This document shows, one piece after another, positions 51,797 to 60,363 of a stretch of 64,000 nt of DNA; position 1 is the stretch's first letter, and every line of letters starts with the position of its first letter. Origin of the DNA: Profundibacter amoris (GTDB taxonomy: Bacteria; Pseudomonadota; Alphaproteobacteria; Rhodobacterales; Rhodobacteraceae); the NCBI RefSeq assembly GCF_003544895.1, contig NZ_CP032125.1:3114001-3178000 (forward strand), given 5' to 3'. A program made the translations under genes and the position numbers. Below the pieces are notes generated by a model, which did not search any database, was not told where the DNA came from, and was given only the letters and a program-made list of their open reading frames with translations.

Positions 51797-52867
51797 CTAA
51801 GACCCATACAGGTTCTTGTCATGCTTCTCGACAATCTTCGAGAATCTCCGTGCGAACCGCTCGTCCGCCTTGGCCTTTTGCTCCAGCACCTTGCGGGCAA
51901 ACACCATGTGGTCCTCGTGCGCTTCCATCATGTCGGCCATCCGCTGATTGGTTGCCGAACCAATCGCCGCCATCGCCGCCTGTGCCTCTTGATCGGTTTC
52001 AACGCCGATTTCGTTGATCCGGTGCGCCACATCCTGTTGCTGCGCGGTTTTCAGAGATTTGGTCAGCGCATCATACAGCACCACCCGTTGCTTGGTGTCT
52101 GTTTGCAGTTTGTTGATCAAAACCATCTGCGTTGCCGCCTGGTTCTGCAATGAATCAATCCACGTTTTGCCGGTCTCGATATAGCGCTCCAAGGTTTGGG
52201 ATTTGGCCAGCTTGACCTGTTCTTCCTGCACCATTTCGTTGTATTTCGAGTTCAGCTCGGCCAGTTCGGTTTCCAGCTTGGTGCGCGCCGCCGCATCCTG
52301 CTCCACCGAAATTTTGTTCTCCAGCTCGATAATCTTCGGGTCCATCGCTAAAATTTCGGCCCGCAGGGTTTCCAGCTCGCCAACTGTTAGCTCGCGATCA
52401 TCCAGCGTTTCGGACAGGTTCACCGAAACCTTTTCCTTTTGCACGTTCAACTCGGCCAATTGGCCTTCCAACAGTTTAACAATCACGTCGGATTTGGAAA
52501 TCAGGTCCTGAACCTTTTCATCCACTGACGCCCCGCGAATACGTTCCTGACGCATTGAATCCGCCTTGGCCTTGGAGAAGATGCCGATAAAGGTCTCCAT
52601 CCCCGTTTTGTTGCGCATTTCGTCAAAATCTTTGGAAAAGCCAGCGGTTACATCGTCCAGCCCCATGATCAGGTCGGCGATATTGGCATTCATCAGCTCG
52701 GTATGGGCATGAACATCTTCAAGCGTGGCGTTCTCGACATCAATGTTGATGCCTTTGTCCAGCTTGCTGCGCGCCGCTTCAATGCGGCTGGTGATTTCGG
52801 AAATTTTGCTTTGCGCTGCTGCAACCTGTTCCTGGGATTCGCGTATCTGGGCGTCAAAATCGGCCAT
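51797..52867 (-). CDS. Coiled-coil protein, first gene of the AAA operon
   Basis: A 356-residue, Ala/Glu/Lys/Gln-rich and almost wholly helical protein with long coiled coils (about residues 5-40 and 140-270) and no membrane segment. Text such as LEGQLAELNVQKEKVSVNLSETLDDRELTVGELETLRAEIL and ATQMVLINKLQTDTKQRVVLYDALTKSL is reminiscent in layout of TelA-type proteins or phage-shock PspA, but I cannot assign it. As the first gene of the run it would be the most expressed product, suggesting a structural scaffold. Confidence 0.75.
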   Translation of the reverse strand: MADFDAQIRESQEQVAAAQSKISEITSRIEAARSKLDKGINIDVENATLEDVHAHTELMNANIADLIMGLDDVTAGFSKDFDEMRNKTGMETFIGIFSKAKADSMRQERIRGASVDEKVQDLISKSDVIVKLLEGQLAELNVQKEKVSVNLSETLDDRELTVGELETLRAEILAMDPKIIELENKISVEQDAAARTKLETELAELNSKYNEMVQEEQVKLAKSQTLERYIETGKTWIDSLQNQAATQMVLINKLQTDTKQRVVLYDALTKSLKTAQQQDVAHRINEIGVETDQEAQAAMAAIGSATNQRMADMMEAHEDHMVFARKVLEQKAKADERFARRFSKIVEKHDKNLYGS

Positions 52868-52978
52868 TTTTGCTCCTTATAGATGAATGTATTACGCTAT
52901 ATATGGGCAGTGATTTGCCGTTTTTCAAAGCGGAGACATTATATTTCCCCGCTGTTATCCCCAAAAACCCGTTATTTA

Positions 52979-53536
52979 TCAAGCCTCCAGACGCACCAAC
53001 TGGGCCAGTAATTCCGTTGTGTTGCGCGCGCCGAACTTCTTTCGCAGGTTGGTGCGGTAATCTTCGATCGTGCGCGGGGACAGCGACAGGCGGCGGGCGA
53101 TCTCTTTGCTGGTCAATCCCTGACTTAAAAAACCGACGACTTGGCGTTCGCGTTTGGTCAGGGCGGTGTCCGGCATTTGCTCGGGAATATGCGCGAAACT
53201 CAGGATCGTGCGGGCCAGCGGATCATCCGGCGTCAGGGTCACGGCGCGGAACCGGCACCAGATCTGCCGGCCATCCCGATGGCGCACCAGCCGTTCGTCC
53301 GTATAGCAACCGGAGTCCTTTAGATGCGCCAGCCCGATATTCCTGATCTGCCGAAACTCGCCATCGCTTTGATACAGCATCCGGAACGACTGCCCCAGCA
53401 GTGCCTTTTTGTCATAGCCGACCATTTCGCAGAATGTATCGTTGCAGGTGCGGATCACGCGGTCTTCGGTCAGCACCAGTCCCATCGGCGCGCTGTCAAA
53501 GGCCAGCAGGGATAATTCGTCCAGTGTTTGCGCCAT
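52979..53536 (-). CDS. PAS-LuxR transcriptional regulator
   Basis: A 185-residue protein: an N-terminal PAS domain (FDSAPMGLVLTEDRVIRTCNDTFCEMVGYDKKALLGQSF...GCYTDERLVRHRDGRQIWCRFRAV) and a C-terminal LuxR-type helix-turn-helix (LTKRERQVVGFLSQGLTSKEIARRLSLSPRTIEDYRTNLRKKF). There is no receiver domain, so the PAS domain senses the signal. It is divergent from the M20 peptidase/peptide transporter genes and probably controls them. Confidence 0.9.
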   Translation of the reverse strand: MAQTLDELSLLAFDSAPMGLVLTEDRVIRTCNDTFCEMVGYDKKALLGQSFRMLYQSDGEFRQIRNIGLAHLKDSGCYTDERLVRHRDGRQIWCRFRAVTLTPDDPLARTILSFAHIPEQMPDTALTKRERQVVGFLSQGLTSKEIARRLSLSPRTIEDYRTNLRKKFGARNTTELLAQLVRLEA

Positions 53537-53635
53537 TACCGTGTTTTTACCGTATTGTGTGAATTCATCCTTTTAATTGATACTCTTATTACCATCGGGC
53601 GCGCCAGCCTTGATATCAGGGGATACAGCATCAAA

Positions 53636-54931
53636 ATGACGGACAACCCATCAATTTCTGATAAATTGCTTGCCGCAGTCGAGGAAAGGCGCGAGGCGCT
53701 GGTCGAACTGACCCAACAGTTGATCCGAATCCCCACGCTGAATCCGCCGGGGCAAAAGTATCGCGAAATCTGCACATTTCTGGCTGAACGTCTGGGCGAA
53801 AGCGGCTTTGAAATTGAACTGATCCGCGCCGAAGGGGCGATTGCCGACAGCGACGAATACCCCCGCTGGAACATCATCGCGCGGCGCAAGGGAACCCGCG
53901 CGGGCGACTGCGTGCATTTCAACAGCCATCACGATGTGGTCGAGGTCGGCCACGGCTGGACCCGCGATCCGTTCGGCGGTGAACTGGACGATGGCAGGAT
54001 CTATGGCCGTGGCGCTTGTGATATGAAAGGCGGCCTTGCGACCTCGATCATCGCCGCCGAAGCCTTTATCGCCACCTGCCCCGATTTTGCCGGCACCATC
54101 GAAATCAGCGCCACCGCAGACGAAGAATCCGGCGGCTATGGCGGCGTCGCCTATCTGGCGGAACAGGGGTATTTCAACCCCGACCGCGTGCAGCATGTCA
54201 TTATCCCCGAACCATTGAACAAAGACCGCATCTGCCTAGGGCACCGTGGTGTCTGGTGGGCGGAAATCGAAACCAAAGGACGGATCGCGCATGGCTCGAT
54301 GCCGTTTCTGGGGGACTGTGCCGTCCGGCACATGGGCGCGGTGCTGGAAGAAATGGAAACTTACCTCTTCCCCCTTCTGGCCAGCAAACACACCGACATG
54401 CCCGTGGTGCCGGACGGGGCAAAACAATCAACCCTGAACATCAATTCCATCCACGGCGGTGCGTCCGAACAACCCGACGAATACACCGGCCTGCCCGCAC
54501 CATGCGTGCCTGACCGCTGCCGTATTATCATCGACCGCCGTTTCCTGATCGAAGAAGACATCGATGTGGTCAAAGCCGAAGTGGCGCAGATGCTGGAGAA
54601 AATCAAAGCCGAGCGCCCCGAATTCGAATTCGACATCCGCGATTTGTTCGAGGTCCAGCCCACCATGACCGCCGAAGACGCCCCCGTGGTAACAACTGTT
54701 GCCAAGGCGATTGAAACCGTGATGGACAAGCGCCCCGAGTACGTCGTGTCACCGGGCACTTATGACCAAAAACACATCGACCGCATCGGCAAACTGAAAA
54801 ACTGCATCGCCTATGGCCCCGGCATTCTGGACCTTGCACACCAGCCCGACGAATGGATTGCTGTGCAAGATATGGTCGATAGCGGGCAGGTCATGGCTTT
54901 GGCCTTGGCAGAGCTGCTGTTACCGCACTAA
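53636..54931 (+). CDS. M20-family metallopeptidase/deacylase
   Basis: About 431 residues. Metal-site motifs: FNSHHDVVEVG (His98 and Asp100), GRGACDMKGG (Asp129) and TADEESGG. This is the acetylornithine deacetylase/succinyl-diaminopimelate desuccinylase branch, which removes acyl or peptide groups. The ATG at 53636 (MTDNPSISDKLL) fits the family start. It is 29 bp ahead of a peptide-binding protein gene, so the imported substrate is likely a small acylated amino acid or peptide that it hydrolyses in the cytoplasm. Confidence 0.88.
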   Translation: MTDNPSISDKLLAAVEERREALVELTQQLIRIPTLNPPGQKYREICTFLAERLGESGFEIELIRAEGAIADSDEYPRWNIIARRKGTRAGDCVHFNSHHDVVEVGHGWTRDPFGGELDDGRIYGRGACDMKGGLATSIIAAEAFIATCPDFAGTIEISATADEESGGYGGVAYLAEQGYFNPDRVQHVIIPEPLNKDRICLGHRGVWWAEIETKGRIAHGSMPFLGDCAVRHMGAVLEEMETYLFPLLASKHTDMPVVPDGAKQSTLNINSIHGGASEQPDEYTGLPAPCVPDRCRIIIDRRFLIEEDIDVVKAEVAQMLEKIKAERPEFEFDIRDLFEVQPTMTAEDAPVVTTVAKAIETVMDKRPEYVVSPGTYDQKHIDRIGKLKNCIAYGPGILDLAHQPDEWIAVQDMVDSGQVMALALAELLLPH

Positions 54932-54960
54932 GCTGACAATAATGACTTAGGGAGAATCAT

Positions 54961-56433
54961 ATGTTTAACCGTCTGAAAATGACCGTCGCAGCGCTTGCGC
55001 TGAGTGCCGGCACCGCCTTTGCGGCACAGGATTCGATCACCATCGGCATGGTGCTCGAGCCGCCAAACCTTGACCCGACAGCCGGCGCGGCCGCTGCCAT
55101 CGACGAAGTGGTTTACGCCAATGTGTTCGAGGGTCTGACCCGTTTCGGTCCCGATGGCTCGGTCAATCCGGCGCTGGCCGAAAGTTGGGACATTTCCGAT
55201 GATGGCCTGACATATACGTTCCACCTGCATGATGGCGTGAAATTCCACGACGGCACCGATATGAACGCCGATGACGTGGTGTTTTCCCTGAATCGCGCCC
55301 ACGCCGAGGATTCGACCAACGCGCAAAAGGCCCTATTTGCCGGTATTGAAAGCGTCACCGCCGTTGACCCGCTGACAGTCGAAATCAAACTCTCGACCCC
55401 CAACGGCAGCTTTCCCTTCAACATGGCCTGGGGGGATGCGGTGATCGTTGGCGAGGAAAGCGTGGCCAACGAGGCCACCAATCCGGTCGGCACCGGCCCG
55501 TTCAAATTTGCCAACTGGGTGCAGGGCGACCGCGTTGAACTGGTGCGCAATGACGCCTATTGGGGCGACGCCCCCGCACTGGCATCCGCCACGTTCAAAT
55601 TCATCTCGGACCCGAACGCGGCCTTTGCCGCCATGATGGCCGGCGATGTCGATGCCTTCCCGAACTTCCCCGCACCGGAAACGCTGGAACAGTTCAAGGC
55701 AGACCCGCGTTTCAACGTGATCGTCGGCTCGACCGAAGGCGAAACCATTCTGGCGATGAACAACAAATCCAGCCCGCTGGATAACGTAAAGGTGCGCGAA
55801 GCCATCGCCCACGCGATCAACCGTCAGGAAATCATCGACGGCGCGATGTTCGGCTACGGCACACCCATCGGCACCCACTTTGCGCCGCACAATCCGGCTT
55901 ATGTGGATCTGACCGGCATGTCCGCCTATGACCCCGAGCTGTCAAAGAAACTGCTGGCCGAAGCCGGTCAAGAAGGCCTGAAACTGCGCCTGATGCTGCC
56001 CCCGCCGACATACGCACGGCGCGGTGGTGAAATCATCGCCTCGCAACTGCGGGCGGTCGGCATCGAAACCGAGATATCCAATCTGGAATGGGCACAGTGG
56101 ATTGAACAGGTGTTCAAAGGCAAGGATTTCGATCTGACAATCGTCAGCCACACCGAGCCAATGGACATCAACATCTACGCGCGTCCCGACTATTATTTCC
56201 AGTATGACAGCGCGGATTTTCAGGCGTTGATGGACAAGCTGAACCTGACAACCGATCCCGACGCACGCAAAGCCATCCTGGGCGAAGCGCAAACCATGAT
56301 CGCGAAGGATTACGTCAACGGCTATCTGTTCCAGCTGGCCAAAACCGGCGTTGCCAATGCGAAAATTCAAGGGCTGTGGGAAAATTCGCCCACACAGGCG
56401 AACGACCTGACAGGGGTTAGCTGGACCGATTGA
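54961..56433 (+). CDS. Dpp/Opp-type periplasmic substrate-binding protein
   Basis: A 490-residue SBP family 5 protein with a signal peptide ending AFA-AQDS. LAESWDISDDGLTYTFHLHDGVKFHDGTDMNADDVVFSLNRA and VGTGPFKFANWVQGDRVELVRNDAYWG are the family hallmarks. It feeds the permeases encoded at 61.9-63.6 kb. An unusually long gap (5.4 kb) with other genes separates it from them, and a strong terminator follows it. Confidence 0.94.
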   Translation: MFNRLKMTVAALALSAGTAFAAQDSITIGMVLEPPNLDPTAGAAAAIDEVVYANVFEGLTRFGPDGSVNPALAESWDISDDGLTYTFHLHDGVKFHDGTDMNADDVVFSLNRAHAEDSTNAQKALFAGIESVTAVDPLTVEIKLSTPNGSFPFNMAWGDAVIVGEESVANEATNPVGTGPFKFANWVQGDRVELVRNDAYWGDAPALASATFKFISDPNAAFAAMMAGDVDAFPNFPAPETLEQFKADPRFNVIVGSTEGETILAMNNKSSPLDNVKVREAIAHAINRQEIIDGAMFGYGTPIGTHFAPHNPAYVDLTGMSAYDPELSKKLLAEAGQEGLKLRLMLPPPTYARRGGEIIASQLRAVGIETEISNLEWAQWIEQVFKGKDFDLTIVSHTEPMDINIYARPDYYFQYDSADFQALMDKLNLTTDPDARKAILGEAQTMIAKDYVNGYLFQLAKTGVANAKIQGLWENSPTQANDLTGVSWTD

Positions 56434-56454
56434 TCCAGTCCTGACCGCAAAACA

Positions 56455-56486
56455 AAAGGGCGCCTGAAACGGGCGCCCTTTATTGT
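56455..56486 (+). terminator. Rho-independent terminator after the binding-protein gene
   Basis: Stem AAAGGGCGCC / GGCGCCCTTT (56455-56464 and 56472-56481) followed by TATTGT. It lies 22 bp after the binding-protein stop and would separate its expression from anything downstream. Confidence 0.85.
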
Positions 56487-56504
56487 ATCTAGTGATCAAA
56501 TCGC

Positions 56505-56618
56505 TAGAGCGTGTCGCACCTGTTCAGATTCGAGCATTCGTCGGCCGACCGAGGCAGCGTTCGCATAAGCGAATGCGTTCAGTCGGTCGGCAAATTCGAT
56601 TTGGTGCGACATGCTCTA
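56505..56618. repeat. Palindromic TA-flanked element of 110 bp
   Basis: Ends GAGCGTGTCGCACC and GGTGCGACATGCTC are inverted copies with one mismatch, each bordered by TA (56505-56506, 56617-56618). Inside, GCCGACCGA and TCGGTCGGC pair around a GCGTTCGC-ataa-GCGAATGC hairpin, so the whole folds into a long cruciform or RNA stem. The right TA forms the TAG stop of the MBL-fold gene. It is probably a non-autonomous mobile repeat. Confidence 0.75.
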
Positions 56619-57581
56619 AAACCGCCACAACGCCGGCACAAACCTAAACGCATCGCCATCCCGCATCACATGCCCGACACCGGGGAAGGGGAAGTGATAG
56701 CCCAGCACCGCAATGCGTTCATCCGCAGCCATACCCAGCACTTTCTTGCGCGTATCCGCTGCCATCGGCTGATCCTGATCCCGCGCAAGCGTCCAATCGG
56801 GCCGCGCAAAGCTGGCGTTCGCATTGGTCAGGCAATCACCCAGCGCAATCAGTGTCTTGCCGCCGCTTTCCAGCCGCACCGACATATGCCCGGGCGTGTG
56901 GCCCGGCGTGTGCATCATGGTTACCCCCGGCACCACCTCGTGCCCGTCCTGCGCCATGATCCATTCCACACCGTCCGCATTGATTGAATTCACTGCCGCC
57001 AGAACGAATTGCTGGCGTTCCTCGGGCACCTGATTGACCAGATCGTCCTGCATCCAGTAATCATGTTCGATCTGGCCGATCGTATAGGCAGCCTCGGGTA
57101 TGATCGCCTCGTCAAAATCATCGCGGATGCCCAGAATATGGTCAGGGTGCGCGTGAGTCATCACCACATGGGTGATCCCCTGCGGATCAATCCCCGCGGC
57201 CTCCATATTCGCCATCAAGCGACCCGTAGTTTCAAAAAACCGGCTGCCCGATCCCACATCGATCAGCACCTTGGCATCACCGATTTCGATATACAGATGG
57301 TTGGTATGGGCATAGCCCTTGTCCCTCGGCAGATAATGCGCCGCCATGAACGCCTGCACTTCGGCCTGATCGGCATTCACGCCAATTCCGCTGACCGGCG
57401 TTTCGAAATAACCATCCGAGATGATCGTCAACCGCGCATCCCCGATGGAAAAGCGGAAATGCGCAGGGTTATCCCCCGTCGGCGGCCCCAGTTCGGCCCG
57501 CGCACTTAGCGGGAACGCCATCGCGGGGGCCATCGCGGCCAGTTTCAGCAAATCACGTCGGGTGGGTTTCATCAGGGTCAT
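56616..57581 (-). CDS. Exported MBL-fold hydrolase
   Basis: A 321-residue metallo-beta-lactamase-fold protein with a twin-arginine-like signal (PTRRDLLKLAAMAPAMAFPLSARAE). The metal motif is VVMTHAHPDHILG, with later His in MMHTPGHTPGHMS and Asp in ALGDCLTNA. The ATG at 57581 has GAGGCG upstream. The substrate is unknown; lactonase or quorum-quenching-like and sulfatase-like relatives exist. It lies convergent to the peptide-binding gene and inside the stretch that splits the transporter genes. Confidence 0.88.
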   Translation of the reverse strand: MTLMKPTRRDLLKLAAMAPAMAFPLSARAELGPPTGDNPAHFRFSIGDARLTIISDGYFETPVSGIGVNADQAEVQAFMAAHYLPRDKGYAHTNHLYIEIGDAKVLIDVGSGSRFFETTGRLMANMEAAGIDPQGITHVVMTHAHPDHILGIRDDFDEAIIPEAAYTIGQIEHDYWMQDDLVNQVPEERQQFVLAAVNSINADGVEWIMAQDGHEVVPGVTMMHTPGHTPGHMSVRLESGGKTLIALGDCLTNANASFARPDWTLARDQDQPMAADTRKKVLGMAADERIAVLGYHFPFPGVGHVMRDGDAFRFVPALWRF

Positions 57582-57645
57582 CGCGCGCCTCGTTGGGTTG
57601 TGAACCCCGAGTATAGACCGCAAAACCGGTGACACAATACAATAT

Positions 57646-58051
57646 ATGAATGTATTGGAGCGGCGTCACAATATGATGGACACCCTGCGCATCCGCCACA
57701 AGACGGGCGATCCGGTGGACGGGGTGGCGGGCTATCTGCACAGAGACCGGCTTGGCTCGGTGCGGGTGATGACCGGGGCGGACGGGGCATCTGACAAAGA
57801 GGTCACCTATCGGCCCTTCGGCGAGGCGGTGGCGTTTGTCAACGATTCGGCGACCCTGCCCAAGACCAAGGGGTTCATCACGCTCTCGGGGTTCGATGCG
57901 GACGCCGGCCTGTTCGGCTGGGGTTGCACCTCCAGTAAATCAAAGCAATTCTGGCTTTGTTGGGGGCGGGCTAACGCTAGGTGGTGCACACGAATTTGTA
58001 ATATCTAATGGACCAATCCCCGCAGGTTCTACGATTAGGGTAGTGAAATGA
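57646..58051 (+). pseudogene. Rhs core fragment with frameshifted toxin tip (cassette 1)
   Basis: GYLHRDRLGSVRVMTGADGASDKEVTYRPFGEAV is the conserved C-terminal core of Rhs/YD-repeat proteins, but only about 60 residues of it are present and no large Rhs gene precedes it. After FDADAGL (to about 57912) the frame breaks. In another frame (about 57935-58051) SGFVGGGLTLGGAHEFVISNGPIPAGSTIRVVK reads to a stop overlapping the next ATG by 4 bp, as a toxin tip overlaps its immunity gene. It must be inactive. Confidence 0.8.
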
Positions 58052-58353
58052 CCGAAAAGCTTCAAGATAATGAATCCATCTTATCAGGCCAATGGGACTT
58101 TAAAGATGGCGCTGTGATCCAGGATGCAGATTGCAAACGTATTGAATGGTTAACAAATAGCTTTTTACAATTAGTCGGGGTCAGTGGTGAGAACTGGGCT
58201 GCATTATACCTCAACCCTGAAGATGGCAGTTATTGGCTTTTGACATATCCTAATAGTGACTGGCATGGCGGAGGACCGCCACAGTTAAAGCGTGTCCCGA
58301 AAAAAGACGACCTGAATGATTATCCTGATTTAAGTAAGCTATGGGTCGCATAA
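58048..58353 (+). CDS. Imm27-like immunity protein
   Basis: A 101-residue soluble acidic protein: ESILSGQWDFKDGAVIQDADCKRIEWLTNSFLQLVGVSGENWAALYLNPEDGSYWLLTYPNSDWHGGGPPQL. The C-x-RIEWL, DG-YW-LTYP and GGGPP elements match my memory of the Imm27 family of polymorphic-toxin immunity proteins. It overlaps the broken tip of cassette 1 by 4 bp. It would neutralise a cognate toxin in the cytoplasm and could still protect against rivals though its own toxin is broken. Confidence 0.75.
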   Translation: MTEKLQDNESILSGQWDFKDGAVIQDADCKRIEWLTNSFLQLVGVSGENWAALYLNPEDGSYWLLTYPNSDWHGGGPPQLKRVPKKDDLNDYPDLSKLWVA

Positions 58354-58368
58354 CCCTGATTTCTAAAT

Positions 58369-58424
58369 TCCTCACTCCCACAACACCCTCCCATCCCCAC
58401 GCCTTGCCCCAAATGCACTGCCCC
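58369..58424. repeat. Repeat copy A (GspK-like 3' end fragment)
   Basis: About 56 bp (CACTCCCACAACACC... to ...AAATGCACTGCCCC) are near-identical to the start of the repeats at 59428 and 60791. On the minus strand it encodes VHLGQGVG. It marks the boundary between cassette 1 and cassette 2. Confidence 0.7.
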
Positions 58425-58534
58425 ATTAAAAATGGGGGGATTACCGTGACCTATGGTGGAGCAAACAAAGCGGCAGGAATAGTCAGTGGCGTACTGGCGC
58501 AGGCACCGGTGGATATGCTTGGGAGGGGCGCAGT

Positions 58535-58777
58535 ATGACAATCTTTGGCGATTATTTTACCATTGAACAGGACTCATATACAATAGTTCACGAAATGGGG
58601 CACACCGCCTTGGGGTATTCTGATCGTGTAACTGGTGTTAAAGCTGATGGTAAAGATATATTTGATAGGGGATCGTATTTCTTGGCATACAGGGCAAAAG
58701 GTATTGCAGTCGCTATTGAGCAAGGTGTGGTTATTGATGATATGTTTGCTTGTATGGGGGGATATACAGGATGCTAA
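58535..58777 (+). pseudogene. Zincin-like toxin tip fragment with HEMGH (cassette 2)
   Basis: An 80-residue frame: MTIFGDYFTIEQDSYTIVHEMGHTALGYSDRV contains HExxH, the zinc-metallopeptidase motif, in the setting seen in toxin C-termini. The preceding frame (to 58538) ends GANKAAGIVSGVLAQAPVDMLGRGAV and overlaps this one by 4 bp, so the tip is broken or re-started. No Rhs core is joined to it. Its stop overlaps the lipoprotein gene (58771-58777). Confidence 0.65.
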
Positions 58778-59406
58778 CAACAGCTGTTAGGCAAATAGCA
58801 ATATTGGGATTTGTTGGCCTGCTCGCCTCGGGTTGTATCCAAGGTCAGAACGACCCGGAAACGCGGCCAAATGAAGATAATGCGAAGAATACTGCAAATG
58901 TTTCATTGGTGCTTGAAAAGGCAATTATTCAGGATACTGGTGCACTGGAGCTGTCAATAGCGTTTGTGAATAAGAGCAATCGAAATGTTTGTATTGCTCA
59001 AAGGGCAAAAGACAATAGCTACCAGCTCTTTGTTGATATCATTGCCCCCGCAAAAGGACTGCGTATGTTCAGCCAGGATGACAACCCGGGTATTTCCGAA
59101 GTGCCGGATTATACCCCGTCCGAATCGGCTCGTATTCAGAGAGAAAACAGGCTTAAGCCAATCGTTATAAAGCCCAAGGATAGCATTCATATCAGGTCAG
59201 AACTGGCACCTGTTCACGGTGCCTATTTCGTAGATTCCAGAAATATAGGTGTTGAAGACTACACAGAAGGCACGCCTCTTTCGGTCGTGGCGATGGCCCG
59301 ATTTTATGACTGCAAAGAAAACGATCTTAACAAAGACGAGAAATTCATTTCAGTAAAATCCAATGCTTTGGAATTGGTCGGGGATATTGGTGCGTTTATT
59401 AAGTAG
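58771..59406 (+). CDS. Lipoprotein, probable immunity protein of cassette 2
   Basis: A 211-residue protein with a lipoprotein signal (ILGFVGLLASGC, lipobox LASGC). The mature part has no recognised domain (SLVLEKAIIQDTGALELSIAFVNKSNRNVCIAQRAKDNSYQLFVDI..., an immunoglobulin-like beta pattern). It overlaps the zincin-tip frame by 7 bp, the usual toxin-immunity coupling. A lipid-anchored periplasmic immunity protein would suit a toxin acting outside the cytoplasm. Base use is more AT-rich than the genome norm here. Confidence 0.65.
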   Translation: MLTTAVRQIAILGFVGLLASGCIQGQNDPETRPNEDNAKNTANVSLVLEKAIIQDTGALELSIAFVNKSNRNVCIAQRAKDNSYQLFVDIIAPAKGLRMFSQDDNPGISEVPDYTPSESARIQRENRLKPIVIKPKDSIHIRSELAPVHGAYFVDSRNIGVEDYTEGTPLSVVAMARFYDCKENDLNKDEKFISVKSNALELVGDIGAFIK

Positions 59407-59427
59407 CAAGCTATAGGCTTTGTAATT

Positions 59428-59594
59428 TCACCCCCCCAACGCCCTCCCATCCCCCACGGCTTGCCCCACATGCACCACCCCGATCCGGCGCGCGCTTTCC
59501 CCCACCCCCACCGCATAATTTGCCCCTGACGGCGGCGACAGCCACGCGGGGGGCAGGTCGTTTGCGGCCAAAATCTCCACCTCCGCAGAGGCGG
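59428..59594 (-). pseudogene. GspK-like C-terminal fragment, repeat copy B
   Basis: On the minus strand it reads EILAANDLPPAWLSPPSGANYAVGVGESARRIGVVHVGQ and stops at TGA 59430-59428. This looks like the end of a general secretion protein K-like gene. It is joined directly at 59594 to Rhs core sequence on the other strand. It shares nearly all bases with copy C at 60791. Confidence 0.6.
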
Positions 59595-60363
59595 ACGGGG
59601 CGTCTGACAAAGAGGTCACCTATCGACCCTTTGGCGAGGCGGTGGCGTTTGCCACCGATCCGGCGGCCCTGCCCGAGACCAAGGGGTTTATCCCGCTCTC
59701 GGGGTTTGACTACATCAAACCCCTGCCACGGCAACGGGTGAGCGCTTCGACGCCGACGCCGGCCTGCAATACCTGAACGCGCGGTATTATGATCCGAAAC
59801 TGGGGATGTTCATCCAGCCGGACTGGTTCGAGATGGCCAAAGCGGGGGTCGGGACGAACAGGTATGCGTATTCGGGGAATACTAACAGTTTATCAGACGC
59901 AGCTAAATCGTTTGGTGTTGGCGCTGTATCCGGCTTTTTGGGAGCAGGAATGGCTGGTAAAGTTGCTGCTGTCGGGAGGGCTGGTCTTGGTAAAGCCGTG
60001 GGCGGTGCAGCAGGTGGCGCCGTAGCTGGCGCGACGAGCAGTGTCGGAGATCAGGCTATCCAACTTGACCCTGAAGACGGGTCTCTTTCACTCGGTGCGG
60101 TTGATGGTGTAGAAGTCTTTAATGATGCAACAAAAGGTGCAGTTGCTGGCGGTATTGCTGGGAAATTACCCAGTGGGGAATCTATTGCTGGTGCAGCGGG
60201 AGGGCTGGCCCGAAAAGGAAAGGTATTAGGAGGTATAATCGGGGATTTAATTGATGCGGCTAAAGAGGGATTGATCGGCAAAACATTGGATGCAATAGGT
60301 GATGAAAGTGACGGTAATGATGATGAACGTGATGACGAGGATCAGGGCTATAACGGCACATGA
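59595..60363 (+). pseudogene. Rhs core fragment with Gly-rich tip (cassette 3), frameshifted
   Basis: It begins ADGASDKEVTYRPFGEAVAFATDPAALPETKGFI, like cassette 1. It then carries an out-of-frame insertion and continues in another frame from about 59737 as GERFDADAGLQYLNARYYDPKLGMFIQPDWFEMAKAGVGTNRYAYSGN, the classic Rhs end. The tip (SDAAKSFGVGAVSGFLGAGMAGKVAAVG...GGAAGGAVAGATSSV) is Gly/Ala-rich and mildly hydrophobic, suggesting a membrane-active toxin, and ends in an acidic tail. The part from 59806 could still be made if a start is used. Confidence 0.7.
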
